DNA of 64,000 nt from positions 1-64,000 of the forward strand of contig NISF01000010.1 in NCBI GenBank assembly GCA_002270295.1, read 5' to 3'. Positions 19,915 to 28,996 of the stretch are shown here, in pieces (positions within the stretch are counted from its first letter, which is position 1; each line of letters begins with the position of its first letter). The DNA is from Enterobacter sp. 10-1 (lineage in GTDB: Bacteria; Pseudomonadota; Gammaproteobacteria; Enterobacterales; Enterobacteriaceae). Below the pieces are notes generated by a model that was not told where the DNA came from, did not search any database, and saw nothing but the letters and a program-made list of their open reading frames with translations. The position numbers were made by a program, and so were the translations under genes.

Positions 19915-20739
19915 TCAGGACAGGAAGCCCAGCGCGTTACCGATAATCCCCAGGCCAAACAGGGCGAAGATCAGCCAGACCGGGTTCACCTTCTTATTGA
20001 GCAGGCGCACCATCAGCAGGGTCAGCCCCAGCGCCAGCAGGCCCGGGCAAAGCTGGTCGAGGATGTTCTGTACGGTCATGGTGACGGTGGCGCCGTCAGC
20101 GCCCGGGGTTTGGGAAACCACCAGCGGCACGTTGATGGTGGTCCACTTCGTCACCAGCACGCCCATTACAAACAGGCCGAGGATTGAGGCGCCCTCGGTG
20201 AGTTTTTGCAGCAGGTTGCCGCCCATATCGCTGACGATATTGACCCCTTTACGGAAGCCAAGCTGCAGGCCGTACCACTTCATAGCCAGACGTACCGCGT
20301 TGAAAATAAAGAAGAACAGCAGCGGACCAAGAATATTGCCGGAGAGCGCCAGCGAGGCGCCGAGCGCGGCGGTAATCGGACGCAGGGTTCCCCAGACCAG
20401 CGGATCGCCGACCCCGGCCAGCGGACCCATCAGCCCGACCTTGATGCCGTTAATCGCGCCGTCGTCAATCGCCGCGCCGTTGGCGCGCGCCTCTTCCATC
20501 GCGGCGGTGACGCCCAGCACCGGGCCGCAAACCGCGGGTGTGGTATTGAAGAACACCAGGTGACGCTTGAGGGCCGCAACCTGATCCTCCTTCAGCGGGT
20601 ACAGGCGTTTGATCGCCGGGATCATGTCGTAGCAAAATCCCAGGCCATGAATACGTTCGAAGTTAAAAGAGGCCTGCTGCAGGTTGGAGCGCAGAAACAT
20701 GCTAACCAGGTCGCCTTGCGTGAGTTTTTTCTGTTCCAT
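19915..20739 (-). CDS. sorM: Sorbose PTS enzyme IID component
   Basis: A 274-residue mannose-family IID subunit, part of the membrane complex that carries and phosphorylates L-sorbose. The start at 20739 has GGAG seven bases upstream and gives the length known for Klebsiella SorM. An alternative ATG at 20751 overlaps the sorA stop as ATGA but lacks a site. Features: an amphipathic N-terminal half with FNFERIHGLGF near residue 28, PLAGVGDPLVWGTLRP near 110, and hydrophobic segments at about 125-145, 185-205 and 225-270. Confidence 0.95.
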   Translation of the reverse strand: MEQKKLTQGDLVSMFLRSNLQQASFNFERIHGLGFCYDMIPAIKRLYPLKEDQVAALKRHLVFFNTTPAVCGPVLGVTAAMEEARANGAAIDDGAINGIKVGLMGPLAGVGDPLVWGTLRPITAALGASLALSGNILGPLLFFFIFNAVRLAMKWYGLQLGFRKGVNIVSDMGGNLLQKLTEGASILGLFVMGVLVTKWTTINVPLVVSQTPGADGATVTMTVQNILDQLCPGLLALGLTLLMVRLLNKKVNPVWLIFALFGLGIIGNALGFLS

Positions 20740-20750
20740 GGTCTGCTCCA

Positions 20751-21548
20751 TCAGTCGTCAAGTTGGTCAAGGGCGGTGGAAGAGGCGGCGGTAGCCTGGG
20801 GTTCAGGCTTGCGCCACTGCGGATTGAGCTGGATATAGATCAGCGCGATGATGACCCCCACGCCGCCGAAGGCCAGCAGGCTAAAGTTGAGGTAACCGCC
20901 GGCGAGAAAGCCGAGGAAAAAGAAGGGCATCAGATATTTCACGCCCATCATGCGCAGGACCATGGCGTAGCCGACCACGACGATAAAACCGCCGGCAATT
21001 TGCAGGCCGCGGGTAACGAACTCTGGAATGGCATTCAGCATGCTGCTAACCATATCGGCGCTGACGAACATCGACACCACCAGCGCCGGAATGGCGACGC
21101 GTAATGCCTGAACGCCAAGCGCCGAGACGTGCAGCAGATCGATGGTGCGAAAGCGGGCCTCTTCGGCGGCTTTATCCGCCGCGTGCTGGAAGACCACCGT
21201 AATAGTGCGGGCAAAGACGGTCAGCACCTGTCCTGCTGCGGCAACCGGCAGCGCGATGGCGATACCGGTCGCGATGCTTTGATGGCCGACGATGACTAAA
21301 ATGGCCGAAATGATGCTGGCTAAGGCTGAATCCGGAGACTGCGCCGCGCCGACGTTCATCCAGCCGAGGGCGATCAGCTCCAGCGTGCCCCCGAGCATAA
21401 TTCCGGTTTTTAAATCACCGAGAATCAGACCAATCACCGTACAGGCGATTAACGGGCGGTGCGTCTGGAATTCATCCAGCACGCTGCCCATTCCGGCAAT
21501 ACAGGAGAAAATAAATATGGCTATTATTTGTAGGGTACTAATTTCCAT
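20751..21548 (-). CDS. sorA: Sorbose PTS enzyme IIC component
   Basis: A 265-residue integral membrane IIC subunit of the mannose-type PTS, forming the sugar channel with SorM. The start at 21548 (MEISTLQIIAIFIF) has AAGG upstream and matches the known SorA length; a longer frame to 21605 is not supported. The segment LGGTLELIALGWMNVGAA near residue 60 is the conserved IIC loop of the family, and about seven hydrophobic helices are visible. The last codons overlap the alternative start of sorM. The 138-bp gap to sorB shows no clear gene. Confidence 0.95.
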   Translation of the reverse strand: MEISTLQIIAIFIFSCIAGMGSVLDEFQTHRPLIACTVIGLILGDLKTGIMLGGTLELIALGWMNVGAAQSPDSALASIISAILVIVGHQSIATGIAIALPVAAAGQVLTVFARTITVVFQHAADKAAEEARFRTIDLLHVSALGVQALRVAIPALVVSMFVSADMVSSMLNAIPEFVTRGLQIAGGFIVVVGYAMVLRMMGVKYLMPFFFLGFLAGGYLNFSLLAFGGVGVIIALIYIQLNPQWRKPEPQATAASSTALDQLDD

Positions 21549-21685
21549 AATTATAACCTTTAAAGTGTAGGGAACCCTGCCTGTTACGGCACTTATACCA
21601 GTCACATCGTTATTTATGCTGTCGGTGATTTATTTAGTGTTCGCCGCGATGCTTCCGCCATGACCGGGTATTAAAACAGGCGTTC

Positions 21686-22180
21686 TTATTCTGTAACGGA
21701 CTGCTGAGCAAGTTTGTCGAGAATATTAATTGATGGATCGGAAGCCACTACGCGTAAATCCAGAATAACGCCGAGCTGGTCCAGCTGGCGAAATGCGTCA
21801 ATATCCGTTTGATCTAATGAAACGGCTTTGGTTAGCTGTTTCTTCCCCGGTCTCCAGGCCATGCCGCCGATATTTAGCGTGGCTATTTTGACCCCCTGCT
21901 GCACCATAGTTAAAACGTCTTGCGGATTGGTAAATAAATAAAAAACGGATTCATTTTGATATTGCGGATTATGATAAACGGCAACCGCTTTTTCGAGATT
22001 AACGACGTTAACCTTCATTCCCGGAGGCGCGGCCTGGCGGAGTAAGGTCCGGCGTACCTCATCGTTATAAACATCGTCGTTGCAGATAATAATGCGCTGG
22101 GCATTGGCCACTTTGGACCAGACGGTCGTCACCTGGCCGTGGATCAGCCGGTCATCGATGCGGGCGAGCGTAATGTTCAT
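21686..22180 (-). CDS. sorB: Sorbose PTS enzyme IIB component
   Basis: A 164-residue soluble IIB subunit of the mannose/sorbose PTS family. The phosphorylation site is H14 in the classic motif RIDDRLIHGQV. It takes phosphate from SorF and passes it to sorbose bound by SorA/SorM. The start overlaps the sorF stop by one base (TGATG), which favours coupled translation and equal amounts of IIA and IIB. Confidence 0.96.
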   Translation of the reverse strand: MNITLARIDDRLIHGQVTTVWSKVANAQRIIICNDDVYNDEVRRTLLRQAAPPGMKVNVVNLEKAVAVYHNPQYQNESVFYLFTNPQDVLTMVQQGVKIATLNIGGMAWRPGKKQLTKAVSLDQTDIDAFRQLDQLGVILDLRVVASDPSINILDKLAQQSVTE

Positions 22181-22587
22181 CAGAAATCCTCCTCAACGGT
22201 TTGTGGGAGCCGCCAGACCACGCAGCACTGGCTGGCAACTGCGCTCAAATGGTCGCACAGGGCGTCGGCGCTCATGGTCTGCTGGTTATCCACCAGCTCC
22301 AGCGCCAGCGGCAGAGAGAGGCCGCTGATCACCCGCAGCAGCGGGTTTTTCATCGCCAGCCCGGCGGCGGCATTCCACGGGCTGCCGCATTGTAAATCGA
22401 CGGCAATCAGCCACTCATCAGTACTGTGGGTGCTTACTAACTTTTCCAGCTTAGCGGCGATATCGCCGGCATTTTCCCCGGGGACAAACTCCACGGCGCT
22501 GACGTTGACGTCGCCATAGACCATGCGGACGGAATCCAGCATGGCGCAGGCAAGCTGGCCGTGGGCGCAGAAAATAGCGTTGACCAT
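22180..22587 (-). CDS. sorF: Sorbose PTS enzyme IIA component
   Basis: A 135-residue mannose-family IIA protein. H9 in IFCAHGQLA is the expected phosphorylation site receiving phosphate from HPr, and the DLQCGSPWNAA segment near residue 64 is the conserved loop. It stands between sorD (9 bp upstream) and sorB (1-base overlap). As in other sorbose systems, IIA and IIB are separate proteins, unlike the fused ManX of the E. coli mannose PTS. Confidence 0.96.
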   Translation of the reverse strand: MVNAIFCAHGQLACAMLDSVRMVYGDVNVSAVEFVPGENAGDIAAKLEKLVSTHSTDEWLIAVDLQCGSPWNAAAGLAMKNPLLRVISGLSLPLALELVDNQQTMSADALCDHLSAVASQCCVVWRLPQTVEEDF

Positions 22588-22596
22588 ACGATCTCC

Positions 22597-23403
22597 TTAA
22601 CCGCGGGTTTTACCGCCAGCAATGTTAGTGGTTACTCCGGTTATATAGCTCGCACGCTCTGAAAGCAGGTAGCAAACGTAGTCCGCAACCTCGCTCAGAC
22701 GCCCGGAGCGGCCGATGGGAATCGAGTTTTTGCTGTAGCCCTCGCGCAGCTGTTCAACGGTGATGCCGCGCGTCCAGGCCAGCGCTTCTTCATACTCCGG
22801 CGTGCGCAGCCCGGTTTTTTCCAGAATGCCCGGCGCGACGCCCACCACGCGGATACCGTGTTTTCCCAGCTCTTTCGACCATGAACGGGTGAAGCTATTC
22901 AGCGCCGCCTTGGTGGCCGCATAGCAGCTCTGGCCCTCAGAGCCTTCCAGCCCGCTTTCTGACGAGACGTTAACAATCACCCCCTCGCGCTGTTTCACCA
23001 TCTGCCGGGCTACCGCCTGCGACATTAAAAAGACGCCTTTTTGGTTAATGTTGACCATTTTCTCAAAAGCCGCTTCATTCAGCTCATAGCGGCCGGCGGG
23101 CGCCTTTTCATCAACTAACAGCCGGGGAAAGTTAACCCCGGCGTTATTCACCAGGCCGTCAATACGTCCGCAGCGCTGAATAATCTGCTCGACGCTGTGA
23201 TTCACTTCGCTGGCGCTGGAAATATCGGTCGGCCAGAACGTATAATTTTCACTATCATGATATTTGTCGCCGCCGTGAATATCTGCCATGTGCACGTTGG
23301 CGCCTTGTTTAATTAATTCATCGACAATAGCCAGCCCGATCCCGGAGGCGCCACCGGTGACAATAACTATTTTATCTTTGAGGTTTAACCATGTTTTCAT
23401 CAT
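22597..23403 (-). CDS. sorD: Sorbitol-6-phosphate 2-dehydrogenase
   Basis: SorD oxidises D-glucitol 6-phosphate to fructose 6-phosphate, finishing the sorbose route. It is a classical short-chain dehydrogenase of 268 residues: GGASGIG near residue 17 binds NAD, NNAG near 87, the catalytic serine in VNVSSESG near 145, and YAATK near 160. Either of two adjacent ATG codons (23403 or 23400) could be used; the second gives the 267-residue form. Second gene of the operon, 66 bp after sorC. Confidence 0.95.
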   Translation of the reverse strand: MMKTWLNLKDKIVIVTGGASGIGLAIVDELIKQGANVHMADIHGGDKYHDSENYTFWPTDISSASEVNHSVEQIIQRCGRIDGLVNNAGVNFPRLLVDEKAPAGRYELNEAAFEKMVNINQKGVFLMSQAVARQMVKQREGVIVNVSSESGLEGSEGQSCYAATKAALNSFTRSWSKELGKHGIRVVGVAPGILEKTGLRTPEYEEALAWTRGITVEQLREGYSKNSIPIGRSGRLSEVADYVCYLLSERASYITGVTTNIAGGKTRG

Positions 23404-23469
23404 CGTAGTCTCGTTATTTAGATAAAGGGAGTCCGCGCAGCACAGGCTGCGTGAATAGATATTCTTATT

Positions 23470-24423
23470 TTATTTCAGTAATAACTCAGCCGTTTCTCTG
23501 TTAGTGACCAGGCAATTAATGTAGCCGCCGTTCAGGGCGCCGACGATCCCGCTATATTTTTCCTCGCCGATGGCGATGCCCACGGAATAGCGCGCGTGCT
23601 TCAGTTTGGCGATATCAATAGAGAGGGTTTTTTCGTTCATATTGGTTTCAACGACGCCGCCGTTGATATCGTAAAAACGCGAGCAAATATCGCCGGCGAC
23701 GTGACGGGCGTTGAGATCGTCGCTCTCTTCGCTGCCGTAAAACGCATGCCAGTTAGCGCCGTCGCGGATCGCCGGTGAACCGATGCCCACCAGCGCAATA
23801 TCCAGATTGTCCCAGTAGGACGAGATGGTCTGAAAGTGCCTGGACTGCATGATACCGTTACGGATCAGGGTATTTTCCAGCAGCGCCGGGAAGTCGGCGA
23901 GATGCGACTCGGCCTTCAGCTTCGCCGCCGCGCTATAGGTCAAGGTGTTGACGTGGTAGCGGCTCTCCAGCTTACCGGAGGGGCCGCCGATAATCGGTAC
24001 GCAGATCGCCTGCCGCGACTGGCTGGCCTGCGGCAGCGTTTCTACCAGCGCCCGCACCGCGCGTCCCCAGGAAAAGCCGATGATATCGCCGGGCTCCAGC
24101 AGCCGATCGACCAGCTGAGCGCCGTGTTGCCCGATGGTATTGAGCTGGTCCTCTTCCTGCGCCGAGCTACAGGAAGCCACCACCGCTTCTTTAAGGGCAA
24201 ATTTTTGCTTCAGCTGCTGCTCCAGCCACAGATTTTCGTTGTAGTCATAGTTGATGGCGATAGTGACGATACCCTGCTCGCGGCCGCGTTTTAGCAGACG
24301 GCTAATCGTGGTGCGGTAAATCCCCAGCTCGCGGGCAATCTGCGCCTGGGTCATGTCCTGCTCATAATAGAGCTGGGCAATTTTCACGATTAAGCGGATG
24401 TCGTCGCTATTTTCGGTGGTCAT
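23470..24423 (-). CDS. sorC: Sorbose operon regulator SorC
   Basis: SorC is the founding member of the SorC/DeoR-type sugar-binding regulators; it represses the operon without L-sorbose and activates it with sorbose. Starting at 24423 (AGGAG site) it has 317 residues. The N-terminal helix-turn-helix (about 20-55, DMTQAQIARELGIYRTTISR) precedes an effector domain related to glucosamine-6-phosphate deaminase (about 60-315, with GDIIGFSWGRAV and VGIGSP). It is the first gene of its own operon, sorCDFBAME, so it is autoregulated; palindromic sites lie just upstream. Confidence 0.96.
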   Translation of the reverse strand: MTTENSDDIRLIVKIAQLYYEQDMTQAQIARELGIYRTTISRLLKRGREQGIVTIAINYDYNENLWLEQQLKQKFALKEAVVASCSSAQEEDQLNTIGQHGAQLVDRLLEPGDIIGFSWGRAVRALVETLPQASQSRQAICVPIIGGPSGKLESRYHVNTLTYSAAAKLKAESHLADFPALLENTLIRNGIMQSRHFQTISSYWDNLDIALVGIGSPAIRDGANWHAFYGSEESDDLNARHVAGDICSRFYDINGGVVETNMNEKTLSIDIAKLKHARYSVGIAIGEEKYSGIVGALNGGYINCLVTNRETAELLLK

Positions 24424-24435
24424 CTGCGGGCTCCT

Positions 24436-24666
24436 GCACATTTGTGCAAATCACGTTATTGCTGCCTTGATCTGATATAACCCTATCAACGGCCGACCAC
24501 AAAGCAATTTTCGCCCATTTCATTACGATATGTCGGGCGTTTATATTGCACATTTGATTATCAGCCCGTCGGCGGCTGGCACCTTTGTGCTGGATTGCCT
24601 AATCGCTTGATTCTGCTTATTTTCGCTGGGCAAAGTTGCAGGCGGTTCCGTAGGACACTTTTGTGT
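24436..24666 (-). promoter_or_regulatory. sor promoter region with repeated SorC-type operators
   Basis: Three short palindromes and one partial site share a GCAC-N4-GTGC pattern: GCACATTTGTGC (24436-24447), GCACATTTGA (24548-24557, half site), GCACCTTTGTGC (24579-24590) and ACACTTTTGTGT (24655-24666). The first overlaps the region just before the sorC ribosome site and the others lie 125-245 bp upstream. Such spacing suits looping by a tetrameric SorC. Assignment to SorC is inferred from position and repetition. Confidence 0.65.
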
Positions 24667-24751
24667 AGAAAGACGCGGCAGATCACATTTAGCGGCAGCG
24701 CGCCGGCGCGTGATTATTTTCGATTGCTCGCCGGCTGAGGTATATTTCTCG

Positions 24752-24876
24752 TTTTAAACATACAAGCATTCAAGTTTTATCAAGGCGGCAAGAGAACGAA
24801 CTCCCGGCAGCATAGAAATCTATGTGGCTGGGATGAGTGAGCGTAGCCAACACGGAGACAACTTGAAGGATGAAGT
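24752..24876 (-). repeat. ERIC element between sorC and rluF
   Basis: Read on the minus strand it follows the ERIC consensus: ACTTCATCCTTCAAGTTG, TTGGCTACGCTCACTCATCC, then the distal half with TTGCCGCCTTG and a degenerate A/T-rich end. It is inverted relative to the copies upstream of metH and in dnaB-alr, and ends about 15 bp before the rluF start, so it forms most of the rluF leader. Confidence 0.85.
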
Positions 24877-24891
24877 GTTTCAGGAGACGTT

Positions 24892-25761
24892 ATGCTGCCC
24901 GACTCATCAACCCGACTCAATAAATACATCAGTGAAAGCGGAATTTGCTCGCGTCGCGAGGCGGATCGCTACATTGAACAAGGTAACGTTTTCCTCAACG
25001 GCAAGCGCGCCACCATTGGCGATCGGGTCGTCCCAGGCGATGTGGTGAAGGTCAACGGTCAGTCGATCGAGCCGCGTGAAGCGGAGGACCTGGTGTTTAT
25101 CGCGCTGAATAAACCGGTGGGGATCGTCAGCACCACCGAGGACAGCGAACGCGACAACATCGTCGATTTTGTGAACCATAGCAAACGCGTTTTCCCTATC
25201 GGCCGGCTGGATAAGGACTCTCAGGGGCTGATCTTTCTGACCAATCATGGCGATCTGGTGAATAAGATCCTGCGCGCCGGAAACGATCACGAAAAAGAGT
25301 ACCTGGTGACCGTCGATAAGCCGGTTACCGACGAGTTCGTGCGCGTGCTGGGGGCGGGCGTACCGATCCTCGGCACGGTGACGAAGAAGTGCAAAGTGAA
25401 AAAAGAAGCGCCGTTCGTCTTCCGCATTACCCTGGTTCAGGGGCTTAACCGGCAGATTCGCCGGATGTGCGAACATTTTGGCTATGAGGTGACTAAGCTT
25501 GAGCGCACGCGGATTATGAATATTGGCCTGTCGGGATTACCCCTCGGCGAGTGGCGCGATCTGACGGATGATGAGCTGGTTGCGCTATTTAAGCTGATCG
25601 AGAATTCGTCCTCTGAGGCCAAACCGAAGGCGAAAGCGAAGCCGAAAACGGCGAGCATCAAGCGCCCGGTGGTGAACGTGGAAAAGAACAGCGAGAAAGG
25701 ACGCCCGGCGGCAAACGGGAAACGTTTTAACCAGCCGGGACGTAAAAAGAAAGGGCGTTAG
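24892..25761 (+). CDS. rluF: 23S rRNA pseudouridine(2604) synthase
   Basis: RluF makes pseudouridine at position 2604 of 23S rRNA and can also modify tRNA-Tyr. It has 289 residues (E. coli 290). The N-terminal S4-like RNA-binding domain covers about 7-65. The catalytic domain carries D107 in [10 protein letters not shown], and [13 protein letters not shown] near 193 is the RsuA-family motif. The C-terminal 50 residues are lysine-rich and disordered. The ATG follows AGGAGACGTT. Its stop overlaps the convergent yjbD stop by 3 bp. Confidence 0.95.
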   Translation: MLPDSSTRLNKYISESGICSRREADRYIEQGNVFLNGKRATIGDRVVPGDVVKVNGQSIEPREAEDLVFIALNKPVGIVSTTEDSERDNIVDFVNHSKRVFPIGRLDKDSQGLIFLTNHGDLVNKILRAGNDHEKEYLVTVDKPVTDEFVRVLGAGVPILGTVTKKCKVKKEAPFVFRITLVQGLNRQIRRMCEHFGYEVTKLERTRIMNIGLSGLPLGEWRDLTDDELVALFKLIENSSSEAKPKAKAKPKTASIKRPVVNVEKNSEKGRPAANGKRFNQPGRKKKGR

Positions 25762-26030
25762 CGCCTGCCGCGCGTCGGCGTGCTTGCCGACCAGGAGAAT
25801 GACGCGTCGCTGTCGGGTTTATAGGCCTGCTTTTTCTTTAACTGGCGGGCCTTTTTTGCTTCAGCTTCGCGCAGCACCATCAGCTTATCGATGTACTCTT
25901 TTTTTACGGCGTTGGTTTCTGCGTTGGTCAGCAGACGGCCGTGCGCGATTCTCGCCCGGTCAAGCAGCGTTTTTAGCTCGCGCTGCTCGCGCTCGGTCAT
26001 GTCTTGTTGCGTAATGCGGGGAAGTGCCAT
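25758..26030 (-). CDS. yjbD: YjbD family protein (DUF3811)
   Basis: A 90-residue cytoplasmic protein of unknown function, highly charged and mostly helical ([19 protein letters not shown], then a [10 protein letters not shown] tract). It matches the YjbD family of enterobacteria and holds the E. coli position next to rluF and lysC. It overlaps the end of rluF tail to tail. Confidence 0.85.
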   Translation of the reverse strand: MALPRITQQDMTEREQRELKTLLDRARIAHGRLLTNAETNAVKKEYIDKLMVLREAEAKKARQLKKKQAYKPDSDASFSWSASTPTRGRR

Positions 26031-26125
26031 AGTAGAACCCTCAGTCAGCCGATAATTCAGTGTACGGCAATACGGGGTCGACTGACAGTCTGGTTACCGC
26101 GCTAAGCGCTGAGAGGGCGGGAAAA

Positions 26126-26161
26126 CGCCCGGCCAGGCACGGTGAGCGGCCTGGCCGGGCG
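26126..26161. repeat. Strong hairpin downstream of panS
   Basis: Perfect 13-bp arms CGCCCGGCCAGGC and GCCTGGCCGGGCG with a 10-base loop lie 15-50 bp after the panS stop. There is no T tract; it is REP-like or a 3'-end stabiliser. Confidence 0.7.
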
Positions 26162-26175
26162 ACGAAGGCGTGGCG

Positions 26176-27099
26176 CTACTCCTCTTTCCTCTCCGTCGGC
26201 TTAGCGGACCAGTAGCCGGCCAGCAGCGATCCGGAAAGGTTGTGCCAGACCGAGAACAGCGCGCCGGGCAGGGCGGCAAGAGGACCGAAGTAGATTTTCC
26301 CCAGCGCCGCCGCCAGTCCGGAGTTTTGCATCCCTACCTCAATGGCCAGCGTGCGGCAGGTCGACTCATCAAAACCAAACAGCCGTCCGCCCCAGTAGCC
26401 GCCGAGCAGCCCGATGGCGTTATGCAGGATCACCGCAACAATCACCACCAGGCCAACGGAGGCAATGTGCGAAGCGGAGCCGGCCACCACGGCGCTGATG
26501 ATCGCCAGAATGCAGAGCATGGAAAACGCGGGCAGGAAAGGCTCGACCGCCTTCACCACCTTCGGCAGCAGATGATGAATGAAAAGCCCCAGCGCAATCG
26601 GGATAACCACGATTTGCAGGATGCTGAGCAGCATGCCCGCGACGTCGACCTGAATATGCGCATCGACGTACAGACGCGTCAGCAGCGGCGTCGCCACCAC
26701 GCCAACCAGCGTAGAGACGGAAGAGATGGTGACCGAGAGCGCCACATCACCTTTCGCCAGGTAGATCATTACGTTAGATGCCGTACCGCTGGCAACGCTG
26801 CCCACCAGCACCATCCCGGCCGACAGCTCCGGCGGCATGCGGAAAAGCAGCGCCAGCGCCCAGGCGGCGAGCGGCATCACCAGGTAATGCAGGAAAATCC
26901 CCGCCGCAACCGGCGCCGGGCGCGACAGCACGCGCTTAAAATCTTCCAGCTTCAGGTGCACGCCCATCCCGAACATGATGAGCATCAGCAGGGTGGTGAC
27001 CCAGGGGCCGATGGGGGTAAAGGTGGCCGGCGTGTAATAGGCCAGAACGGAGAGCAGCAGCGCCCAGAGCGGGAACAGCCGTGTCAGCATAGCGAGCAT
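26176..27099 (-). CDS. panS: Bile acid:Na+ symporter family transporter, probable PanS (ketopantoate)
   Basis: A 307-residue polytopic membrane protein with about nine hydrophobic segments, of the bile acid:sodium symporter (BASS) family. [15 protein letters not shown] near residue 44 and [22 protein letters not shown] near 105 are conserved family segments, including the Na+-site crossover region. In Salmonella a close relative in the same region (pepE to lysC) is PanS, reported to take up ketopantoate. I assign that name by family and position; the substrate here is inferred. Confidence 0.75.
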   Translation of the reverse strand: MLAMLTRLFPLWALLLSVLAYYTPATFTPIGPWVTTLLMLIMFGMGVHLKLEDFKRVLSRPAPVAAGIFLHYLVMPLAAWALALLFRMPPELSAGMVLVGSVASGTASNVMIYLAKGDVALSVTISSVSTLVGVVATPLLTRLYVDAHIQVDVAGMLLSILQIVVIPIALGLFIHHLLPKVVKAVEPFLPAFSMLCILAIISAVVAGSASHIASVGLVVIVAVILHNAIGLLGGYWGGRLFGFDESTCRTLAIEVGMQNSGLAAALGKIYFGPLAALPGALFSVWHNLSGSLLAGYWSAKPTERKEE

Positions 27100-27189
27100 G
27101 TTGGTTTCCTTGCAATTGGCTCGTCATCTTCCAGGCTGGCTGCGCCTGCTGCCCGAACGATTGCGAGTAGGTTGTGTTGATATAGTTAT

Positions 27190-27214
27190 AAAAAAGCCGG
27201 GTTCGAGCCCGGCT
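27190..27214 (-). terminator. lysC terminator
   Basis: On the minus strand, a seven-bp stem AGCCGGG / CCCGGCT is followed by six T. It lies about 30 bp after the lysC stop. Confidence 0.85.
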
Positions 27215-27243
27215 ATAGGTAATATTTATCGCGTGGAGGAATA

Positions 27244-28593
27244 TTATTCAAACAAATTATGATGCAGCTTCTGCACGACCTTCTCAGCATCTACGCCCGG
27301 CACCAGGAAACAGAGGTTATGGCTGGATGCGCCGTAGCAGATCATGCGAATGTTGAACGGCTCCAGTACGCCGAAGACCTCTTTGCCGACGCCGCAGGCT
27401 CTCGATAGATCGTTGCCGATCAGCGCGACCAGCGCCAGATCCTGCTCCACTTCTACGCGGCACAGGGAGGAGAGCTCGGTCAGCAGCGCCTGGGTGAGCA
27501 GCGTATCGGTGGCTGAGGTTGAGCCGGTGGTATCCATAGTCAGGGCAACGCTGACTTCTGACGTGGTGATCAGATCCACGGAGATATTATGGCGCGCCAG
27601 AATGCCGAACACTTCGGCCAGGAAGCCGCGGGAGTGCAGCATATTCAGGCTGTGCAGGGTCAGCAGCGTCTGCCGACGGCGCAGCGCCAGCGCGCGGAAC
27701 AGCGGTGGGTGTTCGGTTTTATTGCACACCAGCGTGCCGCCGGCTTTCGGTTCTTTACTGGAGCCGACGAAGACCGGAATATCGCTACGCACTGCGGGAA
27801 GCAGCGTGGCCGGATGCAGCACCTTAGCGCCAAACGTCGCCATCTCGGCGGCTTCGGCAAAGGCGATAACGTCGATCCGTTTTGCCGCCGGGGCAACGCG
27901 CGGGTCGGTGGTGTAGATGCCCGGGACATCGGTCCAGATATCGACGCGGCTGGCGTTGAGGGCTTCACCCAACAGGGCGGCGGTGTAATCACTGCCTCCG
28001 CGGCCGAGGGTGGTGGTGCGGCCTTTCGCTTCGCTGCCGATAAAGCCCTGGGTGACCACCAGACCTTCGGCAAGGCGCGGCGTCAGCTGCAGCTGGGTTA
28101 GCTCTGCCAGGGCGGCGACATCGGGCTCGGCGCGGCCGAAGCGATCGCTGGTGCGCATCACTTTACGGACGTCAAACCACTGGGCGGCAATGCCGCGTTC
28201 GCGAAGGATTTCGACGAACAGCAGGGTGGACATCAGTTCGCCGTGGCTGACCAGCTCATCGGTCAGCGCCGTCGAGCTTGCCAGCGCGGCGGCTTCCGCC
28301 AGGGTGGTGATGTTCTCCAGCAGGCGCTCGATCTCTTCGCGAATCACGTTGGGATAGCGCAGGCGTTCAAGAATATTGAACTGAATCTGGCGCAGCGCTT
28401 CGAGCTTATCGAAACGCTCGGTGGGTTCCAGCCCGTCAGCTAACGCGACCAGAAGATTGGTTACACCCGCAGAGGCAGACAGCACCACTACACGAGTGTT
28501 TTCATCAATCAACGCAACGTCAACGCTGCGATTCATGGCATCGAAATCGGCAACGCTGGTGCCGCCAAATTTGGCTACAACTAAATCTGTCAT
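27244..28593 (-). CDS. lysC: Lysine-sensitive aspartokinase III
   Basis: LysC phosphorylates aspartate, the first step toward lysine, threonine, methionine and diaminopimelate. The 449-residue length equals the E. coli enzyme. The kinase domain opens with VAKFGGTSVAD and contains LGRGGSDYTAAL near residue 200. Two C-terminal ACT domains (about 310-449) bind lysine for feedback inhibition. Expression is probably set by the lysine riboswitch in the 400-bp leader, and transcription ends at the hairpin just downstream. Confidence 0.98.
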   Translation of the reverse strand: MTDLVVAKFGGTSVADFDAMNRSVDVALIDENTRVVVLSASAGVTNLLVALADGLEPTERFDKLEALRQIQFNILERLRYPNVIREEIERLLENITTLAEAAALASSTALTDELVSHGELMSTLLFVEILRERGIAAQWFDVRKVMRTSDRFGRAEPDVAALAELTQLQLTPRLAEGLVVTQGFIGSEAKGRTTTLGRGGSDYTAALLGEALNASRVDIWTDVPGIYTTDPRVAPAAKRIDVIAFAEAAEMATFGAKVLHPATLLPAVRSDIPVFVGSSKEPKAGGTLVCNKTEHPPLFRALALRRRQTLLTLHSLNMLHSRGFLAEVFGILARHNISVDLITTSEVSVALTMDTTGSTSATDTLLTQALLTELSSLCRVEVEQDLALVALIGNDLSRACGVGKEVFGVLEPFNIRMICYGASSHNLCFLVPGVDAEKVVQKLHHNLFE

Positions 28594-28830
28594 AACAACC
28601 TCGTGTCAGGGGGGCCTGACTTATTAAAACGATTCCTGATTGGGTTTGGGCTGGACACAACCTAACAGTAATAAAATGTCTTAATAAGCCAGGCCAAATT
28701 ATTCAGCCATGGCACAAGGGAAGAGCGAAAAACAGGGTGGGCGCAGAGAGATAAACAGCTACGATGTCACCCAGAAGTGCTCCACCTTGTAGACCCGTTC
28801 CCCGACCTTTTACGTCAGTTCCTGAGTATG

Positions 28831-28996
28831 AAACGCCCGACTGCGAACGTTTCTGGTGACAACCCAGGGGATTCAGCCCCTGTGGCCGGTGATGAACGTA
28901 CCAGACGCTCTTTCACCTCGGCGTTGCTCCCCCTCACGTATTTTCCCCGGACTGGTTCCTCCAATACGGTTACCTGGGCAACGCACCTCTTCTGGC
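28831..28996 (-). promoter_or_regulatory. Lysine riboswitch (L box) in lysC leader
   Basis: Read on the minus strand, the leader carries the blocks of the lysine aptamer in order: AGAAGAGGTGCGTTGCCCA (28976-28994), GAGGGGGAGCAACGCCGAGG around 28916-28936, the GGGGCTGAATCCCCTGG hairpin near 28864-28881, and TTGTCACCAGAAACGTTCGC to about 28844. The order and sequence are close to the E. coli lysC leader. The region 28594-28830 toward the start codon must hold the expression platform; I see no clear simple terminator there, consistent with control at translation and RNA decay as in E. coli. Confidence 0.9.

Noticed and set aside
26170-27180. 336-codon plus-strand frame over panS
   Set aside because: Very rich in R, Q and H, as expected for the complement of a membrane protein gene; panS explains the region.
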